Source: Gammaproteobacteria bacterium (lineage in GTDB: Bacteria; Pseudomonadota; Gammaproteobacteria; Competibacterales; Competibacteraceae). Taken from it: a stretch of DNA of 64,000 bases. This document shows positions 18,805 through 27,062 of the stretch, one piece after another. Within the stretch, counting starts at the first letter, position 1. The number at the start of each line of letters is the position of its first letter. Made by a program: the position numbers and the translations under genes. The notes below the pieces were generated by a model. The model ran no database searches, was not told the DNA's origin, and saw only the letters and a program-made list of their open reading frames with translations. The stretch spans positions 1-64,000 of the forward strand of contig JACKNF010000004.1 in NCBI GenBank assembly GCA_024234995.1, in the 5' to 3' direction.

Positions 18805-19642
18805 CTATGCTGTCGCGATCGAGCGCCTGAAAAGAAACAGGCTGGCGGTGAGAAACATTCCACCCATCACCAAGATGGTCAGGAACTCTTGCCACACGAT
18901 CGTGAACTCTGCGCCGCGAATGGCGATCGCTTGCACGATGGCCAGGTAATGTCGCGACGGTAGCAGCCAGGTCACGTATTGAACCCACTGGGGTTGGCTT
19001 TCCACCGGCAACATGCCGCCCGATAGGATCATCATCGGGAAGATAACCATCAACATCAGCAGCGCGAACTGCGCCATGGTGCGTGCGAGCATGCCAAGAA
19101 AGATTCCAATGGCCGCCGCGGCGAACACGTAAATGACGGTGCCAAGAAGCAGCAACCCATGCGAACCGGCAATGGGCACCGCCAGCACCCCTTCCACGAC
19201 AAAGAGCAGCGAGCAGACGAAGGCGGCAACAATCACCACACCGTTGGCCCAAACTTTGGCGAGCGCAAGAAGCCGGCGGCGGCTGGCCTCCTTCAGCGTG
19301 AGTTCTGCCTGGCGCTGTGCCACCGCAGCTTGTGCCTCAAGCATCGAGGCCTCCTGGGCGGTTTGATCGGCAACATACTTGGCACGCTGAGCCAGCAGTT
19401 CCGTTGTGTCGATCCGGGCAACGATCTGCCCGGCAGAGACGAGGTCTCCCTCCCGGACAAGCACGTCGCGCAAACGGCCAGCAGATTTGGCCGCGATATC
19501 CACCTAATCGGCCTCAATCCTCAATCCGGCCATTGCCCCATGCCAGCCCGTCTGGAAGACCTCCTTGCTGACTCTGCCATCAATACCAGGCCCCCCAGGC
19601 CCCGGCCGCCATGACGAGGACAGCAATCAGAACGCGCGACAT
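18805..19642 (-). pseudogene. HlyD adaptor N-terminus fused to ABC-2 permease C-terminus (decayed efflux operon)
   Basis: The 3' open part (18805-19503, 232 residues) starts as a HlyD/YhiI-type membrane fusion protein (VDIAAKSAGRLRDVLVREGD ... AQRQAELTL). It switches abruptly near residue 75 to the membrane part of an ABC-2 permease (LAKVWANGVVIVA ... MMILSGGMLPVESQPQWVQ). These normally lie in separate genes with an ATPase between, so about 2-3 kb has been lost. Upstream, ATG 19642 begins the expected signal anchor MSRVLIAVLVMAAGAWGAWY and then stops; another amber codon interrupts RIEAD*VDIAAK. Non-functional as an exporter. Confidence 0.75.
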
Positions 19643-19735
19643 CGATAGGCGACGGACATTTACAGGAGGACTCCAGATGGTTGGTTGCTGGGCGGCTTGC
19701 AAGCCAGGTGGGCGTTCTCGGTTGATGACTTGTTA

Positions 19736-19777
19736 TTGACATATTTACATAATATGTAAATAATGTCCATGCGTCAA
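19736..19777 (-). promoter_or_regulatory. Promoter and palindromic operator of the decayed efflux operon
   Basis: On the minus strand TTGACG (19777-19772) and TATTAT (19754-19749) are 17 bases apart, pointing at the HlyD remnant. The -10 lies inside a perfect palindrome ATTTACAT-AAT-ATGTAAAT (19743-19761), a likely repressor site. On the plus strand TTGACA (19736-19741) could serve the ferredoxin gene but has no good -10. Confidence 0.6.
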
Positions 19778-19919
19778 GGCTCTTGTTCATAGGCAAGCAG
19801 GTTCTTGGCCAGCGGGCCGCCTAGCACTTCTGGAAAGTCCAGCCAAAAACTCAAGGGATTTGAGCTGGTTCCCGCATAAATCCCCAACCCGGTTCATCAA
19901 GTGCGGTGAGAAGCAACCC

Positions 19920-20234
19920 ATGAAAAGTGAAACCGTCGAGAAGTGCCGGCAAACGTCGGGCGTCGTGTATCCAGCCGTTGACCCTGCGCGCTGCGAAGGC
20001 AAGGCAGATTGCATTGCCGCATGTCCGGTAAATGTGTTCGAAATCGTGCGTATTCCCCCGGAAACGTTCAATGCCTTGCCAGCGCTGGCCAAATTCAAAG
20101 TCTTTGTTCATGGTATGAAGACGGCTGCAACGCCCAACGCCGCACTCTGCCAAGGATGCGGTTACTGCGTTACCGCCTGCCCTGAACATGCGATTCGGCT
20201 AGAGCGCACGATCACGCGAAGCGCCGGACCTTGA
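19920..20234 (+). CDS. Ferredoxin-type iron-sulfur protein
   Basis: A 104-residue electron carrier. The first cluster site reads CEGKADCIAACP, with Lys in place of the second Cys of the standard C-x2-C-x2-C-x3-CP pattern. The second, CQGCGYCVTACP, is complete. The variant first site is seen in other ferredoxins and may hold a 3Fe-4S cluster. An insertion of about 30 residues separates the two. ATG 19920 is chosen because upstream codons lack similarity. The following TetR gene may regulate it. Confidence 0.8.
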   Translation: MKSETVEKCRQTSGVVYPAVDPARCEGKADCIAACPVNVFEIVRIPPETFNALPALAKFKVFVHGMKTAATPNAALCQGCGYCVTACPEHAIRLERTITRSAGP

Positions 20235-20260
20235 TCGCATAACATCACGTTTGCAGACCG

Positions 20261-20276
20261 CCCGCCTCCCGGCGGG
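20261..20276. other. GC-rich hairpin between ferredoxin and TetR genes
   Basis: CCCGCC-TCCC-GGCGGG, without a T-run; perhaps a transcript-stabilising or weak terminator structure. Confidence 0.35.
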
Positions 20277-20335
20277 GGCAGGTCACGCGGTGCAAATACT
20301 TGCAACCTACAATCCCTGGAGACCCGGACTGAAAT

Positions 20336-20962
20336 ATGGACAACACCGACGACGTTGCAGCCGTACGGCAAGCGGCCATCATCGAAGCTGCAAAAGATGT
20401 GTTCCTGCGTTATGGATTCAAGAAGACGTCCATGGATGACCTTGCGCGAGCCGCAGGCCTTTCGCGTCAAGGGCTCTATCTCCATTTCCCGAACAAGCAA
20501 GCCTTGTTCAAGGCGATGGTGCTGCGATTGCAGGAGGCCATGCGCTGTGCTGCGCGCACGGTGCTCGCTCGTCAGGATGCCGGCGTCGAGGAGCGGGTGC
20601 TGGGTGCTTTCGACACGATGTTCGGCAAGGTTGTCGGCTCCGAGAGCCTTGACGAGCTGTTTGCCACGATGGTGGAAGTGCTCGGCCGCGACAGTTTTCG
20701 TGCCACTGAAGACGAGTTCGCATCCGAGGTGGCCCAGGTCCTGGCCTCTGCTGGGCTTGCCGCACGATGGAAGGAGGCGGGTATTTCGGCGAAGGATCTT
20801 GCCGAGCTGCTGTTTGCCGCCTCAGATGGCATCAAGCGCAGGGCGATGACGCCTGACGAATACCGGGATCGCATGCGTATCGCAGTGCGGCTCGTGTGCT
20901 GCGGCGCGCAGGACTGCGATACGCACGTGAGGCTTAGCGAGGCGATCGGAGACAAACTTTGA
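20336..20962 (+). CDS. TetR-family transcriptional regulator
   Basis: A 208-residue repressor-type protein. The N-terminal helix-turn-helix is canonical: IIEAAKDVFLRYGFKKTSMD then DLARAAGLSRQGLYLHFPNK. The remainder is an all-helical ligand domain without a recognisable pocket signature. HlyD-ABC-ABC2 efflux operons like the decayed one at 18.8-19.6 kb are commonly controlled by a linked TetR protein, and the palindrome at 19743-19761 is a plausible target. That link is inference. Confidence 0.88.
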   Translation: MDNTDDVAAVRQAAIIEAAKDVFLRYGFKKTSMDDLARAAGLSRQGLYLHFPNKQALFKAMVLRLQEAMRCAARTVLARQDAGVEERVLGAFDTMFGKVVGSESLDELFATMVEVLGRDSFRATEDEFASEVAQVLASAGLAARWKEAGISAKDLAELLFAASDGIKRRAMTPDEYRDRMRIAVRLVCCGAQDCDTHVRLSEAIGDKL

Positions 20963-21023
20963 TAGGAAACTATCACGTACCGTTCTTAGAGGGGCGGGTG
21001 CCGGTAACAGCGCCCGTCTACTC

Positions 21024-21149
21024 GACTATGCCGCCCGTGAGCGGATCTTCAACCCGCGCCTGAAAGGCTGCCCGGCGGTGGTGCTCTCGAACAACGACGG
21101 CTGCGTAGTGGCCCGCTCGCCAGAGACGAAAGCCCTCGGTGTTCTCAGC
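21024..21149 (+). pseudogene. Fragment of DNA polymerase V subunit UmuC
   Basis: 42 codons read DYAARERIFNPRLKGCPAVV, then LSNNDGCVVARSPETKALGV, matching the N-terminal nucleotide-binding part of UmuC (normally about 420 residues). No start and no downstream continuation; the flanks 20963-21023 and 21150-21268 contain nothing else recognisable. A deletion relic of a umuDC locus or of a mobile element that carried one. Confidence 0.75.
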
Positions 21150-21268
21150 GGCGGATACTTGCCATCGAATACGTCCCGTCAATTCTCCCGGACACTTTAG
21201 TGTCGCTGTTTGCCTTAAGGATGAGCATGTACAGTCTCTAAAAATGAAAGACCTGCCGGGCCGCAGGA

Positions 21269-22177
21269 TCACTCCCAGTCCGGACGAACGCCGAAGCGGG
21301 CGACCAGAAACTCGATCAAAGCGCGCACCTTAGCCGCCAGGTACTGGCGGTGGGGATAAACCACATACAACCCGTATTCGACACTCTCGTAGTTTTGTAA
21401 TAACCGGCACAGCCGTCCATCGCGCACAGCGTCCGCAACGGCATAGGCCGGGCACCGCCCGATACCCGCCCCGGCGATGACCAGCTCGCGCACCGCTCGC
21501 GCGCTATTGGTGCGAAACGGCCCACTAACCTCGATCAGTTGCTGTTCGCCATCGATCCGATAGAGCCAACGCGCCGGCATGTCGATATTAGTATCAATCA
21601 CGCAGGTGTGCGCGCCCAGTTCCCGGGGATGGACCGGCGTCCCATGCTGCTCCAGGTACCACGGCGCCGCGCAGGTGATGATCCGGATTGACGCTAGACG
21701 CCGGGCCACCAGACTGGAATCGGCCAGATCGCCGATACGCAGGCCCGCATCGAAACCCTCCTCCAGCAAATTGACGAAACGATCAGTGAGATTTAGCTCG
21801 ACAGTCACCTGCGGGTACTGTTTCAGGAACAGAGCCATCGCTGAGGCTAAATAGCCTTCGCCGAAGGTTTGCGGCGCAGTGATGGATAACCGGCCTTGGG
21901 GGGATTCTTGACGATCCTGGATCGCGGCTTCCAATTCATCCACCGCCTCCAATAACGATTGGCACCGCGTGTAATAGATCTGCCCCGCGTCCGTCAGATT
22001 GAGATGGCGCGTGGTACGCTGGAGCAGCCGCACCCCGAGCCGCTGTTCGAGCTGATTTAAATACTTACTGGCCAATGCTTTCGACATTCCCAGCCGGCCG
22101 GCTGCCGCAGTAAAAGAGCCAGTGCTGACGATGGCAGCAAAGGTCCGCATTCCAAGGAGTGTGTCCATGATTATCAA
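21269..22177 (-). CDS. LysR-family regulator (YhaJ-like context)
   Basis: A 302-residue LysR protein: N-terminal winged helix (FAAIVSTGSFTAAAGRLGMS, then KALASKYLNQLEQRLGVRLL) and a periplasmic-binding-type effector domain. It is divergent from a DoxX gene followed by a YqjG-like gene. In E. coli, yqjF (DoxX), yqjG and the LysR gene yhaJ are likewise clustered, and YhaJ responds to quinone-like aromatics; I infer the same here. MIIM offers two starts; the inner ATG (MDTLLGMRTF) is equally possible. Confidence 0.9.
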   Translation of the reverse strand: MIIMDTLLGMRTFAAIVSTGSFTAAAGRLGMSKALASKYLNQLEQRLGVRLLQRTTRHLNLTDAGQIYYTRCQSLLEAVDELEAAIQDRQESPQGRLSITAPQTFGEGYLASAMALFLKQYPQVTVELNLTDRFVNLLEEGFDAGLRIGDLADSSLVARRLASIRIITCAAPWYLEQHGTPVHPRELGAHTCVIDTNIDMPARWLYRIDGEQQLIEVSGPFRTNSARAVRELVIAGAGIGRCPAYAVADAVRDGRLCRLLQNYESVEYGLYVVYPHRQYLAAKVRALIEFLVARFGVRPDWE

Positions 22178-22350
22178 TAAATCGAATACAGTTTATCAAT
22201 AATAACCCGCTTTTTCTTCTTCATGAAAACAATCAAACTGCCATCCCATTGAAGCCCTCTCGTTGGTTTCAACCCCGCCCGGCGATTCAGCCCCTAGGCC
22301 ATCGCCAGCGCGTGATCACCCCCTTTGTTACAAGAATGAGGAATGCCATC

Positions 22351-22764
22351 ATGATCGATCTGAAAACCGCCCCCTATGCCGCGCTGGTCTTGCGCCTCGC
22401 CCTCGGCGTTATGTTCATCGCCCACGGATTGCTCAAGGTGCTGGTCTTTACCCCCGCCGGGACCGTTGGTTATTTCGAGTCGCTGGGACTGCCCGGCCTG
22501 TTAGCCTACGTGACCATGACGGCGGAACTCGGCGGAGGTCTGGCGTTGCTGCTCGGCGTCGCCAGCCGTTGGGTGGCGCTAGCCCTGATTCCTTTGCTCG
22601 CAGGAACCGTGATCCTGGTACATGGCGCTAACGGCTGGCTGTTCGCCAACCCCGGTGGCGGTTGGGAATATCCGGTGTTCCTGATGGCGGCGGCGGCGGC
22701 CCAAGCCCTGCTGGGCGATGGCGCTTATGCGCTGCGCGGGCAACGGCGTCCCATCCCGGCATGA
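22351..22764 (+). CDS. DoxX-family membrane protein (YqjF-like)
   Basis: A 137-residue inner-membrane protein with four hydrophobic segments (LVLRLALGVMFIAHGLLKV; LLAYVTMTAELGGGLALLLG; VALALIPLLAGTVILV; YPVFLMAAAAAQALLG). The HGLLK motif and the FESLGLPG loop are typical of DoxX/YqjF, linked to quinone or thiol redox. ATG 22351, with GAGG upstream, fits better than the in-frame start at 22249. First gene of a two-gene unit with the glutathionyl-hydroquinone reductase. Confidence 0.87.
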   Translation: MIDLKTAPYAALVLRLALGVMFIAHGLLKVLVFTPAGTVGYFESLGLPGLLAYVTMTAELGGGLALLLGVASRWVALALIPLLAGTVILVHGANGWLFANPGGGWEYPVFLMAAAAAQALLGDGAYALRGQRRPIPA

Positions 22765-22875
22765 ATGGAACGGCCGGCTGGAATCCCTGGCCGGCCGTTA
22801 TTTTTCATGCGCAGCAGAAGCGGCCCGCAACCCGGATCATTCTCGAAAATTATTGATCACCCCTGGAGCGCTGTA

Positions 22876-23820
22876 ATGAAGGATCTTGTCAATGGCCTTG
22901 TGCAGGAACGCCCCTTCGAACCCGAAACCGAAAACGGTGAATTCCGCCGCGAGGAACGCACCTTCCGGCACTGGATCACCGCCGCCGGCGCATCCCGCTT
23001 CCGGGCCGAGCCTCATCGTTATCATCTCTACGTGTCCTACGGTTGCCCCTGGGCGCATCGCACCCTGATCGTACGAGCCCTCAAGCGCCTCGACACTCTG
23101 GTCTCCGTGTCGGTGGTGGAGCCGGTGATTGGCTCGCAAGGATGGGCGTTCGGCACTGCTGCGCGCGGGACCGCCGATACGCTGTATGGCAAGCAGTATC
23201 TTCACCAGCTTTACGTGCGGGCACAGCCAGGCTTCACCGGCATTGTCACCGTGCCCGTGTTGTGGGACCGGCGCAACCACACGATCGTGAACAACGAATC
23301 GTCAGACATCATCCGGATGTTCAACACCGTGTTCGACGCCTGCGGCGGGGACGCCACCGTGGATCTGTATCCGGCACCACTGCGCCCGGCGATCGACGCC
23401 CTCAACGCCTGGATCTACGACCGGATCAATAATGGCGTCTACCAGGCCGGGTTTGCGACGACGCAGGCTGCTTACGAACAGGCCGTGGATCAACTGTTCG
23501 CCGCGCTCGATGAACTGGAGCAGCGGCTGACCCATCACCCTTATCTAGCGGGTGAACAACCCACCGAAGCCGATTGGCGGCTGTTTCCTACCTTAGTCCG
23601 TTTCGACGTGGCCTATCATGGTCTCTTCAAATGCAATGTACGCCGGCTGGTTGACTACCCTCGTCTGTGGAACTACACACGCCGGCTCTACCAAACGCCT
23701 GGCGTCGCTGAGACGGTTCGCATCGATCACATCAAGCAACTCTACTACTCAATGCCCACGCTCAACCCCACGGGCATCTTGCCTAAGGGGCCGGCGCTTG
23801 ATTTCCAAACTGCCGGATGA
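22876..23820 (+). CDS. yqjG: Glutathionyl-hydroquinone reductase (Xi-class GST)
   Basis: A 314-residue cytosolic enzyme that reduces glutathionyl-hydroquinones with glutathione. The diagnostic active site YGCPWAHRT is near residues 59-67, preceded by GEFRREERTFRHWIT. The family core follows: VPVLWDRRNHTIVNNESSDI and an all-helical C-terminal domain. Length is close to E. coli YqjG (328). ATG 22876 fits the family N-terminus (MKDLVNGLVQ); the 37 upstream in-frame codons do not. Linked DoxX and LysR genes support a role in quinone detoxification. Confidence 0.92.
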   Translation: MKDLVNGLVQERPFEPETENGEFRREERTFRHWITAAGASRFRAEPHRYHLYVSYGCPWAHRTLIVRALKRLDTLVSVSVVEPVIGSQGWAFGTAARGTADTLYGKQYLHQLYVRAQPGFTGIVTVPVLWDRRNHTIVNNESSDIIRMFNTVFDACGGDATVDLYPAPLRPAIDALNAWIYDRINNGVYQAGFATTQAAYEQAVDQLFAALDELEQRLTHHPYLAGEQPTEADWRLFPTLVRFDVAYHGLFKCNVRRLVDYPRLWNYTRRLYQTPGVAETVRIDHIKQLYYSMPTLNPTGILPKGPALDFQTAG

Positions 23821-23987
23821 GAAGCCGGGCATCGCCAGCGACGGCCGCAACAGATGCACCGCCCCCCGCCGATCAAGCGTTGCAGCGCTATACCAGGCCG
23901 GGCAATGTGCGCGAAAGAAATCTGATTGGTCTGCCTGCCTTGATCATCCCTCGCCATTCAACGCCTGGCGCGGATGCCCGTGCAAGA

Positions 23988-24035
23988 TCCCCCTAACCTG
24001 GGGCTATGCCCCCAGGCAACCGGGGCATATCCCCC
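23988..24035 (+). repeat. GGGG/CCCC double-hairpin element, copy 1 (putative enhancer)
   Basis: TCCCCC, then stem CCTGGGG (23997-24003)/CCCCAGG (24010-24016), then CAAC, then GGGG-CATAT-CCCCC (24022-24035). The reverse complement of 31263-31308 has the same order, spacing and most bases. Both copies lie about 100-150 bases upstream of a sigma-54 promoter, the normal place for activator binding sites. Confidence 0.65.
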
Positions 24036-24130
24036 ATTCTGCTGGATGTTCTGCACCTGGCATCGCCAATATGCCAAATCTATCTTGAGTAAAAACAATT
24101 TGTTACTCTATTTATTTCAATAGACCATGC

Positions 24131-24147
24131 TTGGCGCACCCCTTGCT
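24131..24147 (+). promoter_or_regulatory. Sigma-54 promoter of the NTPase-ABC-hydrolase unit
   Basis: TTGGCGCACCCCTTGCT: GG at 24133-24134 and GC at 24145-24146, exactly N10 apart, within TGGC and TTGCT blocks. Expected transcription start near 24158, about 33 bases before the ATG. Confidence 0.75.
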
Positions 24148-24190
24148 TTCGCTCCGTCAAACCCGAATTTTTCTCTGACCGCGAGTGAAC

Positions 24191-25195
24191 ATGACCATGC
24201 AAACCCTGAAAGCCGTCGAATCCTGTATTCAGAAGGTCGACAGGATAAAACTCTCCACCGGCTGCGCCGAACCCCTGACTTGGGAACGGCTGGCACGCGC
24301 CAAAAGCGCTTACAGCACCCGCCGGGTCGAACTCACGGCGGCGACCCATCTGCTGCCGGGCGATACGCTGCAACCGTGCGCCGGCGATCTGGTTCTGGCC
24401 CGGGTGGAAAAACTGGGTCAGCACACACGGATTGAACAGCCCAGCGGCCGGCGCGCGCAACTCTATCCTGGCGATGAAATTATCGTTTGCTACGGCAACC
24501 GCTATGCTCCGGACCAGTTCGAAGCCATCGTGCCGGAATATCTCGATGAATGCTGCCTGGTGGCCGCCGGCGGCATCGCTGCCCAGCTGCTATCGCGGCA
24601 CAGCAGCATGAAACGCCCCACCGTCATTCAACCGCTGGGCCTGCTGGCGGATGACGCGGGTCACCGGCTGAACCTGATGGATTGGGGGTTGCCACACATT
24701 CCTTCCTCTCTTCATCGGCCTTATACCCTGGCGGTTGCAGGTACAGCCATGAACGCCGGCAAAACCACGACCGCCGCCAGCCTGATCAGAGGCCTGGTTC
24801 AGACCGGTCACCGGGTCGGCGCCGCCAAGGTCACTGGCACCGGCGCCGGAGGCGATCGCTGGGCTTTGCTGGACGCCGACGCTGAGCGGGTACTCGACTT
24901 TACCGACGCCGGTCACGCCTCCACCTATCGGGTAGCCCTGCCGCATGTAGAAACGATCCTGCATCAACTGATCGCTCACTTGGCCAGCGAACCTCTGGAT
25001 ATCTTGGTACTGGAAGTGGCTGACGGTCTGTTCCAGGCGGAAACTGCACAGTTGCTGGCATCCCCCGCCTTCGCCCGGCGGGTGGATGGCGTCGTATTCG
25101 CTGCTGGCGATGCCTTAGGCGCACGCCCTGACCACGCCGGGGACCGTGATCGGCGCTATGGCCATTGTCCACCTGCTGCTGCCGGGCGTGCGTGA
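24191..25195 (+). CDS. P-loop NTPase (DUF1611/MobB-like), C-terminus replaced
   Basis: Not assigned to a characterised enzyme. Residues about 180-200 hold a Walker A loop (VAGTAMNAGKTTTAASLIRG), followed by GAAKVTGTGAGGDRWALLDAD and LDILVLEVADGLFQAET, a P-loop fold like DUF1611 and MobB proteins. The N-terminal 150 residues form a separate domain (RRVELTAATHLLPGDTLQPC ... YPGDEIIVCYGNRYAPDQFEAI). Similarity ends near FAAGDALG; the last 20 residues (ARPDHAGDRDRRYG onward) read another frame over the start of an ABC exporter remnant, so the true C-terminus is missing. Starts at ATG 24191 or 24197; driven by the sigma-54 promoter. Confidence 0.6.
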   Translation: MTMQTLKAVESCIQKVDRIKLSTGCAEPLTWERLARAKSAYSTRRVELTAATHLLPGDTLQPCAGDLVLARVEKLGQHTRIEQPSGRRAQLYPGDEIIVCYGNRYAPDQFEAIVPEYLDECCLVAAGGIAAQLLSRHSSMKRPTVIQPLGLLADDAGHRLNLMDWGLPHIPSSLHRPYTLAVAGTAMNAGKTTTAASLIRGLVQTGHRVGAAKVTGTGAGGDRWALLDADAERVLDFTDAGHASTYRVALPHVETILHQLIAHLASEPLDILVLEVADGLFQAETAQLLASPAFARRVDGVVFAAGDALGARPDHAGDRDRRYGHCPPAAAGRA

Positions 25196-26045
25196 TCTGA
25201 GCCGGGCCCACGAATACTGGCACGGCTACCAGGTGGCGCTGGAAAAGATCCGGCAGTTCATGGAACTCCCCAGTCTGGCGGCGGAAAAGTCCGGCGCCTG
25301 CGCATTAGCCCCGGCCAAGGGCGGATTAGCATTCCATCAGGTCAGCGTGAAAGGCGTACTGGAAATGTTGAATGTGACAGCCGGGCCAGGCCGGGTAATC
25401 GCCATCGTCGGTCCCAATGGCGCGGGCAAGTCCACTGTGCTGGCCCTGGCGGCCCGGCTGTTCGATCCAGATCAGGGAACCGTAGAACTGGATGGGCAGA
25501 ACCTGGCCGGCTGCACTTTAGCTTCGATCCGGCGAGCGATCGGTATGGTCAGCGACGAATTGCCATTGCTGAAAGGCAGTATTGCCCGCAATCTGCGCTA
25601 CCGCTGGCGGAATGCGCCGGATGAGGACGTGGCGCGGGTTTGCGCCCTATGCGGCGTGGATGAGTGGCTGCAAACCCTGCCAGCGGGCGAGCGGACCGTC
25701 TTGCAGGAGCGTGGCGCTAACCTGTCGCTGGGGCAGCGGCAGCGCATTGCTCTGGCGCGGGCATTACTGGGTGATCCATTCCTGCTGCTACTTGATGAGC
25801 CTGACGCGCATCTCGACGCCGGCGCCAGCGCGGTGCTGGATCGGGTGCTGACGCAGTATCAAGGCACAGTGCTCATGGTCACTCACCGCCGTGAGCGGCT
25901 GTTCCAGGCAGATGAAATCTGGCATCTGGCGAACGGACGGCTGGTCGAGGCCGGACCACCGCTGCGGTTGCTCAACAGCGAGGGGCCGACCCGCCGGCTG
26001 TTCACCGTAGAAGCACCTGCCAGGCAACAGGCCGCTTTGAGATAA
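25146..26045 (+). CDS. ABC exporter, 3' part: last membrane helix and ATPase domain
   Basis: Residues 1-45 (AMAIVHLLLPGVRDLSRAHE) look like the final transmembrane helix and linker of a type I ABC exporter. From about 60 a complete nucleotide-binding domain follows: Walker A GPNGAGKST, Q-loop region (MVSDELPLLKGSIARNL), signature LSLGQRQR (the usual LSGGQ is altered), Walker B LLLLDEPDAHLD, H-loop VTHRRERLF. The normal 250-residue membrane domain is absent; the frame hits a stop just upstream inside the NTPase gene. I infer a deletion fused two genes. The adjacent hydrolase starts 4 bases downstream. Confidence 0.7.
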   Translation: MIGAMAIVHLLLPGVRDLSRAHEYWHGYQVALEKIRQFMELPSLAAEKSGACALAPAKGGLAFHQVSVKGVLEMLNVTAGPGRVIAIVGPNGAGKSTVLALAARLFDPDQGTVELDGQNLAGCTLASIRRAIGMVSDELPLLKGSIARNLRYRWRNAPDEDVARVCALCGVDEWLQTLPAGERTVLQERGANLSLGQRQRIALARALLGDPFLLLLDEPDAHLDAGASAVLDRVLTQYQGTVLMVTHRRERLFQADEIWHLANGRLVEAGPPLRLLNSEGPTRRLFTVEAPARQQAALR

Positions 26046-26049
26046 CACC

Positions 26050-26976
26050 ATGTGGCTGATAGCGCTCGATACTTTGCCCGCACCCGCCACTGTGGAAATG
26101 ACGGTGGCTGCGCCAGCCCCGACGGTTTGCCCGCCGGCATATCCAGCCCCCGCTTTGGTGCCCACGCGCGGCATCGTCCGGCGTGAGCTGGTGACCGATC
26201 CGGCGCAGATCTATTACCTGTATGTTCCACCTGGAATCGGTCCGCATGCCCCCGTGCTGGTGGCGGTCCACGGCGTATCCCGCAATGCCGAAGAACAGGC
26301 CCGCCGCTTCCGGCGCTTGGCCCGCCAGTACGGGGTCGTACTGGTTGCGCCGCTGTTTCCCGCTGGCCGCTTCGCCGATTATCAACGGTTAGGCTTAACC
26401 GGACCGGGCGCCCGTTCTGACCAGGCGCTTCAGGCGATTCTGGCCGAGGTGCGGCAACAGACCGGTGTCACCGGCCAGCGCATGCACCTGTTTGGCTACT
26501 CCGGCGGGGGTCAGTTTGTCCATCGCTACGCTATGGCTTATCCCGGACAAGTAACCGCAGTTGCCATCGGCGCCGCTGGCTGGTACACCTTTCCCGATGC
26601 GGAAATCCGCTTCCCGCACGGTCTCAAGCTCAACCGCCGAACGGCGCTGCGTCTCCAGCCCGAGCAGTTTCTACGCATCCCCATGGCGGTCTTCGTCGGC
26701 GAACGCGATGTCCGGCGTGGCAGGGACCGGCCTGAATTACGGCAGACCGGCCGGGTGGATACGCAACAAGGCCTGACCCGGCTGGAGCGCGGTGATCGCT
26801 GGATCAATGCGATGCGTGCGGCGGCTCGGGATCGGGGATTGGACACCGTCTATGGCTACGAAGTGCTGTCTCGCACCACGCACTCCTTTGCCATCAGCAT
26901 GAAGCGGGGCGGACTCGGAGAACGGGTCTTCTATTTTCTGTTCGGCCCGCCGCCGCGACTAAAGACTAAAGACTAA
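26050..26976 (+). CDS. Alpha/beta hydrolase (PHB-depolymerase/esterase-like)
   Basis: A 308-residue hydrolase, probably exported or membrane-near given its low-complexity N-terminus (PAPATVEMTVAAPAPTVCPP). It has an oxyanion-type strand LVAVHGVSRN, the nucleophile elbow GYSGGGQF (Ser), a possible acid in FVGERDV, and a late His in TTHSF. This matches the esterase/polyhydroxybutyrate depolymerase branch. It begins 4 bases after the ABC stop, so it is in the sigma-54-driven unit. The stop lies in a GACTAAA triple repeat. Confidence 0.78.
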   Translation: MWLIALDTLPAPATVEMTVAAPAPTVCPPAYPAPALVPTRGIVRRELVTDPAQIYYLYVPPGIGPHAPVLVAVHGVSRNAEEQARRFRRLARQYGVVLVAPLFPAGRFADYQRLGLTGPGARSDQALQAILAEVRQQTGVTGQRMHLFGYSGGGQFVHRYAMAYPGQVTAVAIGAAGWYTFPDAEIRFPHGLKLNRRTALRLQPEQFLRIPMAVFVGERDVRRGRDRPELRQTGRVDTQQGLTRLERGDRWINAMRAAARDRGLDTVYGYEVLSRTTHSFAISMKRGGLGERVFYFLFGPPPRLKTKD

Positions 26977-26977
26977 A
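26957..26977 (+). repeat. GACTAAA tandem repeat (3 copies) across a stop codon
   Basis: Three exact 7-base units; the hydrolase stop TAA lies in the third. Copy-number change would shift the frame and C-terminus. Confidence 0.8.
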
Positions 26978-27062
26978 GCCTGCGGAAACTGATGCACGGG
27001 TTGTTCTGGCTCCAGGCGCAGGTTCGGCGCACTATAAGAATAGTATAGTTCTCTGATTAAAT

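Larger units (their letters stand above)
23821..24190. other. Regulatory intergenic region upstream of the NTPase gene
   Basis: About 370 bases with no supported gene. It holds the GGGG/CCCC double hairpin (23988-24035) and a sigma-54 promoter (24131-24147), both listed separately. Confidence 0.6.

Noticed and set aside
23981..24041. Double hairpin as a terminator of the YqjG-like gene
   Set aside because: No T-run, 170 bases after the stop, and a matching copy sits upstream of another sigma-54 promoter, so a regulatory element is more likely.
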